NCBI RefSeq assembly: GCF_028476545.1
Contig: NW_026731910.1
Location: 62,001 to 126,000, forward strand
Direction: 5' to 3'
From: Physella acuta
Taxonomy: Eukaryota; Mollusca; Gastropoda; Physidae
DNA length: 64,000 nt
Below are positions 63,293 through 64,000 of the stretch, piece after piece. A program made the translations under genes and the position numbers. A model generated the notes under the pieces. That model searched no databases. It was not told the origin of the DNA and was given only the letters and a program-made list of their open reading frames with translations. Each line of letters begins with the position of its first letter. Positions within the stretch are counted from its first letter, which is position 1.

Positions 63293-64000
63293 CCTACAAA
63301 AAATGATGTCATTATGTTCTACTCTTTCTAAAGACACGTCATTCTTATGGCTTTTATTGACCAGCTTATAAACAGCGTGTAAAATTGCTGATGTATTCCC
63401 GGTCAATTAACCCCTAACTTCACGCGTAACTTCTTAAAACCGGTATCCAGCCTCCATAAACACCAATACCTGGGCTATTACCTCCCCTGGTAATTTACAG
63501 TTACCCCTCTTTTTGTTCCCCCCCCCCCCCCCCGGTCCTAAGGTGTTAAATTTAGCCATAAATTCTGAGCCAATTGGTCCAATTACCACAGATACCATCT
63601 CTCCCTGCGTCCATCAAAACGCAATGGCGTGCCCCACGGAGTATCGCTGTTGCGATTTAGTTACACCACGACAGGAATTGGTGTGGGGGAGGGGGAGGGG
63701 GGAGGGTTTTAAAAAAAAATCATCAATTTAGATAACCATCCACGGTAATCATATCCCTGCAGCGCTGCCCACTTTGTCGCTAATCAAGATCTGCCATAAT
63801 GCCCGGCTGTAATTGTTATTGTAGCTCACTCCCTGCCCCGCGTCCAGGCTTTGATTCTGCTTGTGCCTTAACACCCCCCCCCCCCCTTTTCCTTTATCAA
63901 CCCCCGGGCACTTTGCAAACAGGATCAGTTCTGTATAGCAGGGATTTACATTCATATTTTTTTTTCAACAACAAAAAATAAAATGTAATTAGCTTTAGAA
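63293..64000. other. Intergenic DNA, candidate regulatory island at 63370-63840
   Basis: Unique GC-balanced sequence with TGGTAATTTACAG, CCAATTGGTCCAATTACC, CACGGTAATCATATC, GCTAATCAAGATC and GCTGTAATTGTTATTG. Poly-C runs lie at 63518 and 63873. No exon recognised. Confidence 0.25.

Overview
The window is nuclear DNA of an animal, most likely a mollusc and plausibly a heterobranch (pulmonate-type) gastropod. The evidence is one intron-split homeobox gene with metazoan GT-AG splicing, AT-rich background, long (AT)n, (ATGT)n and poly-G/poly-C tracts, tRNA-derived SINEs, many short hAT-like elements, LINE remnants of invertebrate type and TCTAGATCTAG-rich stretches. The phylum-level call is an inference from repeat style and general recollection, not a search result.

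The only host gene I can support is the 3' part of an empty spiracles/Emx homeobox gene on the + strand. One exon (2861-3033) carries the end of the N-terminal region and homeodomain residues 1-44. The last coding exon (11101-11310) carries residues 45-60 and an acidic tail. They are separated by an 8.07 kb intron holding a 20-bp-unit minisatellite, SINEs and AT repeats. The first coding exon or exons are not visible and should lie to the left of the window. After the stop there is a long probable 3' UTR with a degenerate ATGTCA motif array.

From about 13.5 kb to 64 kb I find no convincing host coding exon. This is a gene desert beside a developmental regulator. It holds several islands of unique, compositionally balanced, homeodomain-site-containing sequence that could be enhancers (low confidence), among many repeats. 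Tandem arrays include a 127-152 bp satellite at 15.9-17.2 kb, a G-rich two-type minisatellite at 23.1-23.5 kb, a 95-bp triplication at 29.4 kb, a 15-bp array at 35.1 kb, a 32-bp array at 38.1-38.6 kb and a C-rich array at 46.0-46.3 kb.

Mobile elements dominate the right half. There are two tRNA-related SINE families, one with a tRNA-Ser(GCT)-like head. Three families of short hAT-like elements are present, several with clear 8-bp target-site duplications, along with PIF/Harbinger-like short elements and two LINE 3' ends. One of the LINE ends is cut by a 1955-bp hAT-like element flanked by a perfect GTCTGACG duplication. A very young-looking LTR retrotransposon lies at 56928-61537. Its two 819-bp LTRs look identical, and its only long open frame (601 aa) is Gag-like at the N terminus and carries 64-residue repeats, with no pol genes.

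The items most worth following up are this LTR element with its array of short hairpins in the leader, the duplicated interior of the 1955-bp hAT-like element, and a recurring GGGTCT...AGACCC hairpin found at four or more separate sites.
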